A stretch of 6,737 bases of DNA, taken from assembly GCA_946886185.1 (NCBI GenBank), contig CAMPIC010000157.1, positions 1-6,737 on the forward strand, read 5' to 3'. Below are positions 1 through 5,772 of this stretch, in pieces. Positions within the stretch are counted from its first letter, which is position 1, and each line of letters begins with the position of its first letter. The notes beneath the pieces are model-generated. The model saw nothing but the letters and a program-made list of their open reading frames with translations. It was not told where the DNA came from and did no database searches. The position numbers and the translations under genes are program-made. This stretch comes from an uncultured bacterium. GTDB taxonomy: Bacteria > Eisenbacteria > RBG-16-71-46 > CAIMUX01.

Positions 1-1133
1 ACCTTGAGCCACGCGGAGCCGCGACTGCCTGCTTCGTACGGAGCCGAGATCGACTTCGCCATGATCCCTTCATGACCCGCGGCGCGCGCGGCACGCAAGA
101 AGTCGTCCGCGATGGCGCGATCACTCACCCGAAGATGCGGAACGACGAGCTGCTCGCCCGCGAGAGCCTCGAGCTCGCGAGACCGTTCCTCCTGGGTGCG
201 ATCGATCCAGAGCTCGCCGTCGAGGTGCAGTAGATCGAAGAAGAAAGGCGTGAGCGGGAGCTGCGCCCGCCCCTCCGCGTCCTTGCTTCCGAACCGCCGC
301 ATGGTGAGCTGGAATGGATGGGGGGAGCGATCCTCCCGGAGCGCGATCACTTCGCCGTCGAGAATGAGCGAGCGGGCCGGCAGCGCCGACACCACCTCTA
401 CCACCTCGGGGACCGACTGCGTCACTTCGTTGAGCTGGCGCGAATAGACGCGGACCTCGCCATCCGATTTGTGCACCTGGATCCTGGCGCCGTCGAGCTT
501 CCATTCCAGGAGAGCGTCTCCCAGGAGATCGATCGCCTCTTCGGCGCCCGAAGCGGATTGAGCGAGCATTGGCTGGATCGGTCGAAACAGGCTCGCCGCG
601 ATCGAGTCCAGCGCCCCCATGCCTTCGTGGAGCGCGATGCGAGCCACTTCGCCGATCTCTCCGTGCGCCATGATCGCGCGACGCACCGCTTTCGCATCGA
701 TGCGAGCGGCGCGCGCGATCGACTCCGCCATGATTCCCGGCGCCGCTCCTTGCCGGAGCTCACCGAAGAGAAGGTGGATGAGGAACTCCTGCTCCGCGGC
801 GGTGGCGCGGGCGAAGAGATCGCGAAGCAGCTCCTGCCGCTGGTTCTGCGATCCCTTTCCGGAGAGGTGCGCGAGGCGCTCGAACGTCTCGTCCACTTCG
901 CGCACGCGCAAGGTCGAGTGGGGAGCCGAGGAAGACGCGCGGGCAGCCATGATCAAAGCCGAACCCACTCCGATGCGTCCCTGAGACAAGGTGCCGCTCA
1001 GGAATCGCGCGACGATCGCGACTTCGTCCGTTTCCGCCCGGGTGAGCAGATCGGCGAGCAGATCGATCTTGTGCAGCCGACTCGAAGTGGCGGCGAGACT
1101 GCGCCAGGTGTCGGCGAGATCCTGCAGCTGCAT
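1..1133 (-). CDS. ligB: ATP-dependent DNA ligase, LigB type (3' end cut by window edge)
   Basis: This enzyme seals nicks in duplex DNA through a lysine-AMP intermediate, in replication or repair. 377 residues are visible. An N-terminal DNA-binding domain (about 1-190) contains SGKGSQ and GELRQGA, as I recall them in mycobacterial LigB. The adenylation domain follows, with motif I KLDGAR (nucleophile K212), motif III DGE (259-261), motif IIIa FFFD (297-300), motif IV HEGIMAK (E355, K360) and motif V WLK. The window ends one base pair after the K377 codon, so the C-terminal OB-fold (roughly 130 residues in relatives) lies outside. All core catalytic residues are present. The start is the ATG at 1133: an in-frame TGA lies one codon upstream, and another ATG at 1140 is out of frame. 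The Shine-Dalgarno match is weak (GGA about 20 nt upstream). The gene begins 46 nt after the TPR lipoprotein gene and is probably co-transcribed with it. The N-terminal domain argues against a LigD/NHEJ-type ligase. Family call very secure; LigB subtype from remembered similarity. Confidence 0.95.
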   Translation of the reverse strand, partial: MQLQDLADTWRSLAATSSRLHKIDLLADLLTRAETDEVAIVARFLSGTLSQGRIGVGSALIMAARASSSAPHSTLRVREVDETFERLAHLSGKGSQNQRQELLRDLFARATAAEQEFLIHLLFGELRQGAAPGIMAESIARAARIDAKAVRRAIMAHGEIGEVARIALHEGMGALDSIAASLFRPIQPMLAQSASGAEEAIDLLGDALLEWKLDGARIQVHKSDGEVRVYSRQLNEVTQSVPEVVEVVSALPARSLILDGEVIALREDRSPHPFQLTMRRFGSKDAEGRAQLPLTPFFFDLLHLDGELWIDRTQEERSRELEALAGEQLVVPHLRVSDRAIADDFLRAARAAGHEGIMAKSISAPYEAGSRGSAWLK

Positions 1134-1179
1134 GGCTCATGCTAGCGCACTTCCATCCGGCACGCGCGCCATCGCACGG

Positions 1180-2835
1180 TCAGAACCGCGAGGAAGTGAG
1201 CTCCACGTCCGACCAGCTCCACGCTCGCTCGAAACGCGTGTGCACGCCGTCCGCGTCGTCGTCCCTGCCCGCGGCGCGGAGACTCTGCTCGAGTCCGAAG
1301 AGCGACCAGCCGTTTTCCGGGAACTCTTGGAGATCGGCGCGATACACCGCTTCCGCTTTCTCTGGCATCCCAGCCGCGAGATAAGCCGCGCCGAGCGACT
1401 GGCGCACCGGATAGTGGAAATCCGGTGGCTCGTTGTACTTCAGCGAGTCCTGGTGCGCGACCCCTTCCTCGAGAAGGCGGATCGCGTTCTCCGTATCTCC
1501 GCGGGCCAGCGCGAGCTCTCCGGCCAGCGCCTCGGCGCAGATCTGCAGGACGGATCCGAAGGTGTTGATCTCCCAGATCCTGAGCCGGCTCATGAGCGGC
1601 CGTTCCACGATCTCGGAGAGCGCCTTCCACTCGCTCTCGGCTTCATCCAGTCGGCCCGTCCTGACGAATGCCATCCCACGCGCGTAGTGCCACACCCCGT
1701 TGGGATACTCCAGATCCGAAGGCGGAGCGGGAGCTTGCAGGATCTCCTCCCACTCGCCGAATCGAACCTGCGCGTACAACGGAGTGATCCAGTAATGCTG
1801 CAGGGTCTCGAGCCCCGGAGTTCGCATCATCTCGGGATCGACGCGCTTCGCGAGCTCGTTCGCGGCTTTCAGAGCGCGCTCACGCCGGCCTTCCAGAGTC
1901 AGACAGGCCCAGAGGAAGTGGTGGTTGTGCGGCACGTACGCGAGGGGATAGATCCCCTGCTGCCGGCATTGCGTGACGTAGGCATCATCCGAGAGCACCG
2001 CGCGCTCGTTGGCGAGGGAGCCTTCGTGATACTCCCCGACCCGGATGTAGATGTGCGACGGCATGTGCACCATGTGTCCGGCTCCGGGAAGCAGCGTCTC
2101 CAGCCGCTTTGCCGCTCCGATTCCCAGTTCCGGCCTGCCGTATTCCACGGCGTGGATATAGAGGTGATTCGCTCCGGGATGCGAGGAAGTGCGCCCCAGG
2201 ACCGTTTCCAGGAGATCGAGAATCTCGAGCGTGGCCGGATGCGGTTCCAAGCGTTTGTCCCAGTAATCCCAGGGAGACAGATCCATGATCGCCTCGGCGG
2301 TCAACGTGGCGATCTCGTCATCCTCCGGATACGCACGCGCGCAGTTCCGCATCGCGTCGGCGTACGCCTGGTCGAGAGAGCTGCGATCTTCGGGCGGCGG
2401 AGAGGCGTAGCGCTTCGCGACCGCTTCGATCAAGGCGCGCTCTTTCGGCGTGACTCGATCCGCCAGCTCGAGGGCGCGTTCCGAGGCCTCGACTGCCTCC
2501 GGAACATCTGCCGCGTCCATCGGCGCGTTGATGTTGGGGCCGAGCACGAGAGCCACCCCCCAATACGCCATGGCGCAGTCAGGGTCGAGACGCGCCGCGT
2601 GCCGGAAGCTCCGGGCCGCCTCCTGGTGATTGAACGCGAAGGCCAGAGTCAGTCCCTGATCGAAGAGGCGCTGCGCGAGCGGATCCTCCGTCGAGATCGG
2701 GTAGTGATGATTTCCCAATCCGTCGAGGAGCGGAGCCGCTTCCAGATCGGGAGATGACTTTGGTCCCCAGGCGCAACCGGATCCGAGGCCGGATGCCAGG
2801 ACGAGAGTGATGAGCAGGAGTCGCAATCGAATCAT
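1180..2835 (-). CDS. TPR-repeat lipoprotein with conserved histidine-rich blocks
   Basis: 551 residues, function unknown. The N-terminus has an arginine-containing n-region, a hydrophobic stretch (about 6-19) and a lipobox-like LGSGC ending at C21, so it is probably lipidated and periplasmic or outer-membrane-anchored. The -3 residue is Gly rather than Leu, so the lipobox is imperfect. TPR-like helix pairs are seen at about 55-98 (conserved GLTLAFAFNH, then RLDPDCAMAYWGVAL), 310-335, 378-410, 435-465 and 478-530. The centre carries conserved-looking blocks rich in histidine: HPGANHLYIHAVE (219-231), AGHMVHMPSHIYIRVGEYHE (252-271) and PHNHHFLW (302-309). I recognise this architecture from uncharacterised bacterial proteins annotated only as tetratricopeptide-repeat proteins. 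The ATG follows the stop of the small membrane-protein gene by 3 nt, with a weak GGAA (2843-2846) ahead, which points to translational coupling. A scaffold role is the default guess; the histidines leave room for metal binding or catalysis. Confidence 0.9.
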   Translation of the reverse strand: MIRLRLLLITLVLASGLGSGCAWGPKSSPDLEAAPLLDGLGNHHYPISTEDPLAQRLFDQGLTLAFAFNHQEAARSFRHAARLDPDCAMAYWGVALVLGPNINAPMDAADVPEAVEASERALELADRVTPKERALIEAVAKRYASPPPEDRSSLDQAYADAMRNCARAYPEDDEIATLTAEAIMDLSPWDYWDKRLEPHPATLEILDLLETVLGRTSSHPGANHLYIHAVEYGRPELGIGAAKRLETLLPGAGHMVHMPSHIYIRVGEYHEGSLANERAVLSDDAYVTQCRQQGIYPLAYVPHNHHFLWACLTLEGRRERALKAANELAKRVDPEMMRTPGLETLQHYWITPLYAQVRFGEWEEILQAPAPPSDLEYPNGVWHYARGMAFVRTGRLDEAESEWKALSEIVERPLMSRLRIWEINTFGSVLQICAEALAGELALARGDTENAIRLLEEGVAHQDSLKYNEPPDFHYPVRQSLGAAYLAAGMPEKAEAVYRADLQEFPENGWSLFGLEQSLRAAGRDDDADGVHTRFERAWSWSDVELTSSRF

Positions 2836-2838
2836 CTT

Positions 2839-3114
2839 TCAATTCCGCTTGGTGGTGAAGAGTCCGAGCAGCGCCACGAAGAGCGCCGATCCTAGAACCG
2901 ACCAGACGATGGGGAACGGCTGTCCGCCGATGTTCATGACGGCGAACTCGGGGAGACCGAACTTGCGCGACGCCCAGTTGCCGAGCAGCGCGCCGACGAA
3001 GCCGATCGCCGCGGAGGCCATGCATCCTCCCCGCGTATACCCGGCAAGCGCCTGACCGAGGCCGCCGCAGATGGCCGCCACGAGAATGAGGATCAGCAGG
3101 TCGAGAATGCCCAT
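2839..3114 (-). CDS. GlsB/YeaQ/YmgE-family (transglycosylase-associated) small membrane protein
   Basis: 91 residues, a normal length for this family. Three hydrophobic segments are visible at about 2-24, 32-48 and 67-86. Glycine-rich turns of the family type occur between them: GGLGQALAG near 17-25 and GFVGALLGNW at 38-47. The family is linked to general or envelope stress in other bacteria, but its biochemical function is not known; the 'transglycosylase-associated' label is historical. The start at 3114 is well supported by GGAGGG at 3121-3126 with a 6-nt spacer, and by the protein beginning directly with the first membrane segment. Upstream in-frame sequence runs antisense into the aldolase and is not part of the gene. 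It is first in an apparent three-gene operon with the TPR lipoprotein and the DNA ligase, and is divergent from the aldolase. Confidence 0.9.
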   Translation of the reverse strand: MGILDLLILILVAAICGGLGQALAGYTRGGCMASAAIGFVGALLGNWASRKFGLPEFAVMNIGGQPFPIVWSVLGSALFVALLGLFTTKRN

Positions 3115-3120
3115 GTCCCA

Positions 3121-3126
3121 CCCTCC
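3121..3126 (-). promoter_or_regulatory. Strong Shine-Dalgarno of the GlsB-family gene
   Basis: GGAGGG on the minus strand, 6 nt before the ATG at 3114. It fixes the short start in an open frame that otherwise continues far upstream. Confidence 0.8.
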
Positions 3127-3170
3127 GGTATGAAGGAATCCACGATGAACCGCGCCCCAGAATAGGTCCG

Positions 3171-3186
3171 CGACGGGTCGCCGTCG
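3171..3186. repeat. Short perfect inverted repeat in the divergent intergenic region
   Basis: Arms CGACGG and CCGTCG are separated by the 4-nt GTCG. It lies 57 bp upstream of the GlsB-family start and 169 bp upstream of the aldolase start. It could be a regulator-binding site or a leader hairpin. A 6-bp arm in GC-rich DNA may also be chance. Confidence 0.3.
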
Positions 3187-3341
3187 AGCCTCCGCATAAG
3201 TGGGGCGAGTGCCTATTGACCCGCCACATGCCTTTGAAGACAGTGGAAACGATGGATCCGCGCGATTCGAGCCACGTGCACGGACGCGCGAGAGCGGAGA
3301 CCGGGGGCCTGGCGAAGAGACGTCGGACTGACAGGCGGGCC

Positions 3342-3347
3342 GAGGAG
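3342..3347 (+). promoter_or_regulatory. Shine-Dalgarno of the aldolase gene
   Basis: GAGGAG with a 7-nt spacer to the ATG at 3355. It supports this start over the second in-frame ATG five codons later. Confidence 0.7.
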
Positions 3348-3354
3348 CGGAACG

Positions 3355-4368
3355 ATGACAAGCGATCTCATGACCGTCGCACGCGGCCTGGTGTCGCCCG
3401 GCAAGGGCATCCTCGCCGCGGACGAAAGCACCAACACCATCACCAAACGGCTCGCCTCCGTGGGGGTCGAATCGACCGAGGAGTCGCGCCGCAGCTACCG
3501 GGACATGCTTCTCGGGGCTCCGGGGATCGAGTCGTTCTTGAGCGGAGTCATCCTCTACGACGAAACCATCCGCCAGACCGACAAGCACGGAATGCCCTTC
3601 GTGGAGCGTCTGCGCTCCAAAGGGATCCACGCCGGGATTAAAGTGGATCAGGGGACCGAGCCGCTCGAAGGATCTCCGCAGGAAACCATCACCGCGGGAC
3701 TCGACGGACTGCGTCGCCGGTTGGAGGAGTATCGCGAGCTCGGGGCGAGCTTCGCGAAATGGCGCGCAGTGATCCGGATCGGGGATGGATATCCCACGGA
3801 CCGCGCGATCGCCGCCAACGCCCAGTCGCTCGCTCGCTACGCCCGTCTTTGCCAGGAGTGCGGACTGGTCCCGATCGTCGAGCCGGAAGTGTTGATGGAT
3901 GGGCCGCACACCATTCAAACCTGCTTCACGGTCACGGAACGGACCCTTCACACCGTCTTCCACGCCCTATGGAAGCATGGAGTCACCTTCGAGGAGATGC
4001 TCCTCAAGCCGAACATGGTGCTCCCGGGGAAGGAGTGCCCGCGGCAGGCCGGTCCGGAAGAGGTTGCCTTCGACACCCTCCAATGTCTGCGTCGCACCGT
4101 GCCGGCGGCCGTTCCCGGCATCGTGTTCCTCTCGGGAGGGCAGACGGCGGCGGACGCCACCCGGCACCTCTCGGAGATGAACCGCGCGCCCGCTCCCTGG
4201 CAGCTCAGTTTCTCCTACGGAAGAGCTTTGCAGGATGAAGCGCTGCGCGCCTGGTCGGGACGTCCCGCGGCGGTGGACGAGGCGCGGCGCGTGTTCCTGA
4301 GACGGGGTGAGCTGACCGCGGCGGCGCGGCGCGGGACCTACGATCCGAGCATGGAGCTCGCATCCTGA
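3355..4368 (+). CDS. Class I (Schiff-base) fructose-bisphosphate aldolase, eukaryotic type
   Basis: This cytosolic enzyme reversibly cleaves fructose-1,6-bisphosphate to dihydroxyacetone phosphate and glyceraldehyde-3-phosphate. The 337 residues cover the whole glycolytic aldolase barrel, slightly shorter than the roughly 363-residue animal enzymes. Landmarks, with rabbit muscle numbering in brackets, are AADEST with D23 (D33), GIKVDQG with K96 (K107), AKWR with K135 (K146), VEPE with E176 (E187), the Schiff-base lysine K218 in LLKPNMV (K229), SGGQ at 260-263 (S271) and FSYGRALQ with R290 (R303). All catalytic positions are intact. The C-terminus ends in MELAS and lacks the terminal tyrosine that modulates activity in animal enzymes. 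The gene is followed after 40 nt by a phosphofructokinase gene on the same strand, the enzyme one step earlier in glycolysis, so the two are probably an operon. Family assignment is very secure. It is distinct from the archaeal-type class I (DhnA) and the zinc class II aldolases. Confidence 0.97.
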   Translation: MTSDLMTVARGLVSPGKGILAADESTNTITKRLASVGVESTEESRRSYRDMLLGAPGIESFLSGVILYDETIRQTDKHGMPFVERLRSKGIHAGIKVDQGTEPLEGSPQETITAGLDGLRRRLEEYRELGASFAKWRAVIRIGDGYPTDRAIAANAQSLARYARLCQECGLVPIVEPEVLMDGPHTIQTCFTVTERTLHTVFHALWKHGVTFEEMLLKPNMVLPGKECPRQAGPEEVAFDTLQCLRRTVPAAVPGIVFLSGGQTAADATRHLSEMNRAPAPWQLSFSYGRALQDEALRAWSGRPAAVDEARRVFLRRGELTAAARRGTYDPSMELAS

Positions 4369-4398
4369 AAGAGCGCGCGCGTTTTGGAGCGAGCTCCC

Positions 4399-4404
4399 GG
4401 AGGG
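4399..4404 (+). promoter_or_regulatory. Shine-Dalgarno of the phosphofructokinase gene
   Basis: GGAGGG lies 4 nt before the ATG at 4409, a close but workable spacing. It lets the second gene of the aldolase operon start independently. Confidence 0.7.
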
Positions 4405-4408
4405 AACC

Positions 4409-5575
4409 ATGAGCCGCAAGCGAATCGGGATCCTGACCGGCGGGGGAGACGTGCCGGGACTGAACGCGTGCATGCGCACCTTCACGATGCGCGCGCTCGA
4501 CGACGGTCACGAGGTCATCGGAATCCGCCGCGGATGGGGAGGTCTGATCGACGTGCGGCCGGGCGACTCCCGGTCCGAGGCGGAGCACCTCCTGGAGCTG
4601 AAGCGTATCGACGTGCGCGCGATCGATCGGACCGGAGGCACCTTCCTCCATACTTCCCGCACAAATCCGATGAAGATCCGCAGAAAGGATCTGCCCGATC
4701 ATTATCCGCCCGATCTCCGTGAAGGTGATCCAGAGCAGAAGCTGGACGTGACCGCGGAGACCCTGCGCACCATCGAGCGGCTCCGGTTGGATCATCTGGT
4801 GGCGATCGGGGGAGACGACACCCTCTCCTTCGCGGTGCGTCTCGATCGCGAGGGAGTTCCGATCATCGCCATCCCCAAGACGATGGACAACGACGTCCAC
4901 GGCACCGACTACAGCATCGGATTCTCCACCGCGGTCACGAGGAGCGTGAACTTCATCAACGATCTGCGGGCGCCGGTCGGTTCCCACGAACGCATCGCGG
5001 TCATCGAGCTGTTCGGCCGCTACTCGGGGGAAACCGCCCTCGTGAGCGGATATCTCTCCAGCGCCGACCGGACTTTGATCGCGGAAGTGCCGTTCGATCT
5101 GGATCGCATCGCGAGCTTGCTGGTCGCGGACAAGCTCGCGAATCCCAGCCTCTACTCCATCCTGGTGGTCAGCGAAGGCGCGCGCCCCGAGGGAGGAATG
5201 ATGGTGATCGGAGGCGAAGCGGACGCGTTCGGTCACCGCAAGTTGGGGGGAATCGGCGATTTCCTCGGGAACGCGATCCAGGCGCGCACCGGCCACGAGG
5301 TGATGGTGCAGCGCCTCGCCTACTTGATGCGGAGCGGTCCGCCCGACTCGCTCGATCGCATCGTCGCGAACAATTTCGGCGGCCTCGCCTACGAGTCGGT
5401 TCAGCAAGGCCAGACCGGCCTTTTGACGGCGATTCGCGGCGGCCGTTACACCACCGTGCCGGTCTCGATGGTCACCGAGGGGCGCCGTCAGGTCGATGTC
5501 GCCGAGCTCTATGACCCGGTCGAGTACCGCCCCCGCGTGTCGCAGGTGCTCGGAAAGCCGATGTTCCTGTACTGA
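4409..5575 (+). CDS. pfp: 6-phosphofructokinase, predicted pyrophosphate-dependent
   Basis: It phosphorylates fructose-6-phosphate to fructose-1,6-bisphosphate in the cytosol. The 388 residues match the phosphofructokinase superfamily: GGGDVPGLNA (11-20), GGDDT (134-138), PKTMDND (156-162, catalytic base D160), GTDYSIGFSTA (165-175), SHERIAVIELFGRYSG (192-207), SEG with E256, and MRSGPPDSLDR (R308, in place of the usual QRGGxP). Two residues decide the phosphoryl donor in this family. ATP enzymes usually have Gly at E. coli positions 104 and 124, while PPi enzymes have Asp and Lys. Here they are D137 and K157, so PPi use is predicted and the reaction should be reversible. The length exceeds the roughly 320 residues of E. 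coli PfkA; an insertion near 80-115 accounts for much of this. It is the second gene after the class I aldolase and ends before a strong hairpin terminator. The superfamily is certain; donor specificity is inferred from two residues. Confidence 0.95.
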   Translation: MSRKRIGILTGGGDVPGLNACMRTFTMRALDDGHEVIGIRRGWGGLIDVRPGDSRSEAEHLLELKRIDVRAIDRTGGTFLHTSRTNPMKIRRKDLPDHYPPDLREGDPEQKLDVTAETLRTIERLRLDHLVAIGGDDTLSFAVRLDREGVPIIAIPKTMDNDVHGTDYSIGFSTAVTRSVNFINDLRAPVGSHERIAVIELFGRYSGETALVSGYLSSADRTLIAEVPFDLDRIASLLVADKLANPSLYSILVVSEGARPEGGMMVIGGEADAFGHRKLGGIGDFLGNAIQARTGHEVMVQRLAYLMRSGPPDSLDRIVANNFGGLAYESVQQGQTGLLTAIRGGRYTTVPVSMVTEGRRQVDVAELYDPVEYRPRVSQVLGKPMFLY

Positions 5576-5772
5576 GGCAGCGTCACCGAGTTTGACCGCG
5601 TTCGTTTCCGACGACCCGCGCAAGGAACGGAGCTCCTGCGTGTGCCCAGTCGACGCTGGCTCCTGGGATCACGTCCAAACGTCCGGGGATGCATGCAAGC
5701 AAAAGGGGATGGACTCTCTCGAGTCCACCCCCTCATTTTCAGGCGCGCCGCGCGTGCCGGCGCTTCGATGAG
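5576..5772. other. Convergent intergenic region
   Basis: 197 bp between the phosphofructokinase stop and the stop of the secreted-protein gene on the other strand. Apart from the terminator hairpin at 5705-5732, I see no gene, repeat or RNA signature in it. Confidence 0.7.
5701..5740. terminator. Bidirectional intrinsic terminator between convergent genes
   Basis: The stem GGGGATGGACTC (5705-5716) pairs with GAGTCCACCCCC (5721-5732) across a TCTC loop. Eleven of 12 positions pair, with one A-C mismatch at 5709/5728; A5704 and T5733 could add another pair. On the plus strand TCATTTTC follows, and on the minus strand the stem is followed by TTTTGC. Short T-runs on both sides suit termination of both the aldolase-phosphofructokinase operon and the opposing secreted-protein gene. 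The T-tracts are short, so efficiency is uncertain. Confidence 0.8.

Larger units (their letters stand above)
3115..3354. promoter_or_regulatory. Divergent intergenic region between the membrane-protein operon and the aldolase operon
   Basis: About 240 bp with no credible gene, lying between oppositely transcribed genes, so it should hold promoters for both operons. I could not assign a convincing -35/-10 pair on either strand: a TTGACC at 3216-3221 has no good -10 at the right spacing. Two small symmetric elements are visible: an inverted repeat CGACGG/CCGTCG (3171-3186) and the 8-bp palindrome CGTGCACG (3275-3282). Either could be an operator, but short palindromes are common in GC-rich DNA. 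The aldolase-side leader may be more than 100 nt long if transcription starts near the centre. Confidence 0.6.

Noticed and set aside
318..1145. Plus-strand open frame (275 codons) antisense to the DNA ligase
   Set aside because: The minus strand encodes all ligase motifs in one uninterrupted frame; the plus-strand translation resembles no protein family I know.
991..2757. Long plus-strand open frame (588 codons) antisense to the TPR lipoprotein gene
   Set aside because: The translation is arginine-rich and low in recognisable motifs, as expected for the reverse frame of a GC-rich gene. The minus-strand protein has clear domains, a signal peptide and coupled spacing.
3216..3244. TTGACC as the -35 element of an aldolase promoter
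   Set aside because: At 16-18 nt spacing the candidate -10 hexamers (such as GACAGT) match the consensus poorly, so I did not call a promoter.
2839..3963. Extending the GlsB-family protein upstream to a 374-residue protein
   Set aside because: The extra N-terminus is the antisense of the aldolase. A strong Shine-Dalgarno sits 6 nt before the short start, and the short product has the normal family length.
4205..5623. Long minus-strand open frame (472 codons) antisense to the aldolase end and phosphofructokinase
   Set aside because: It overlaps two genes whose catalytic motifs are intact on the plus strand. Its own translation shows no family motif and is rich in Arg, His and Asp, typical of a shadow frame.
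5663..5680. Short direct repeat ACGTCC-AA-ACGTCC in the convergent gap
   Set aside because: Two copies of six bases with no further copies; too short to call an array or attachment site.
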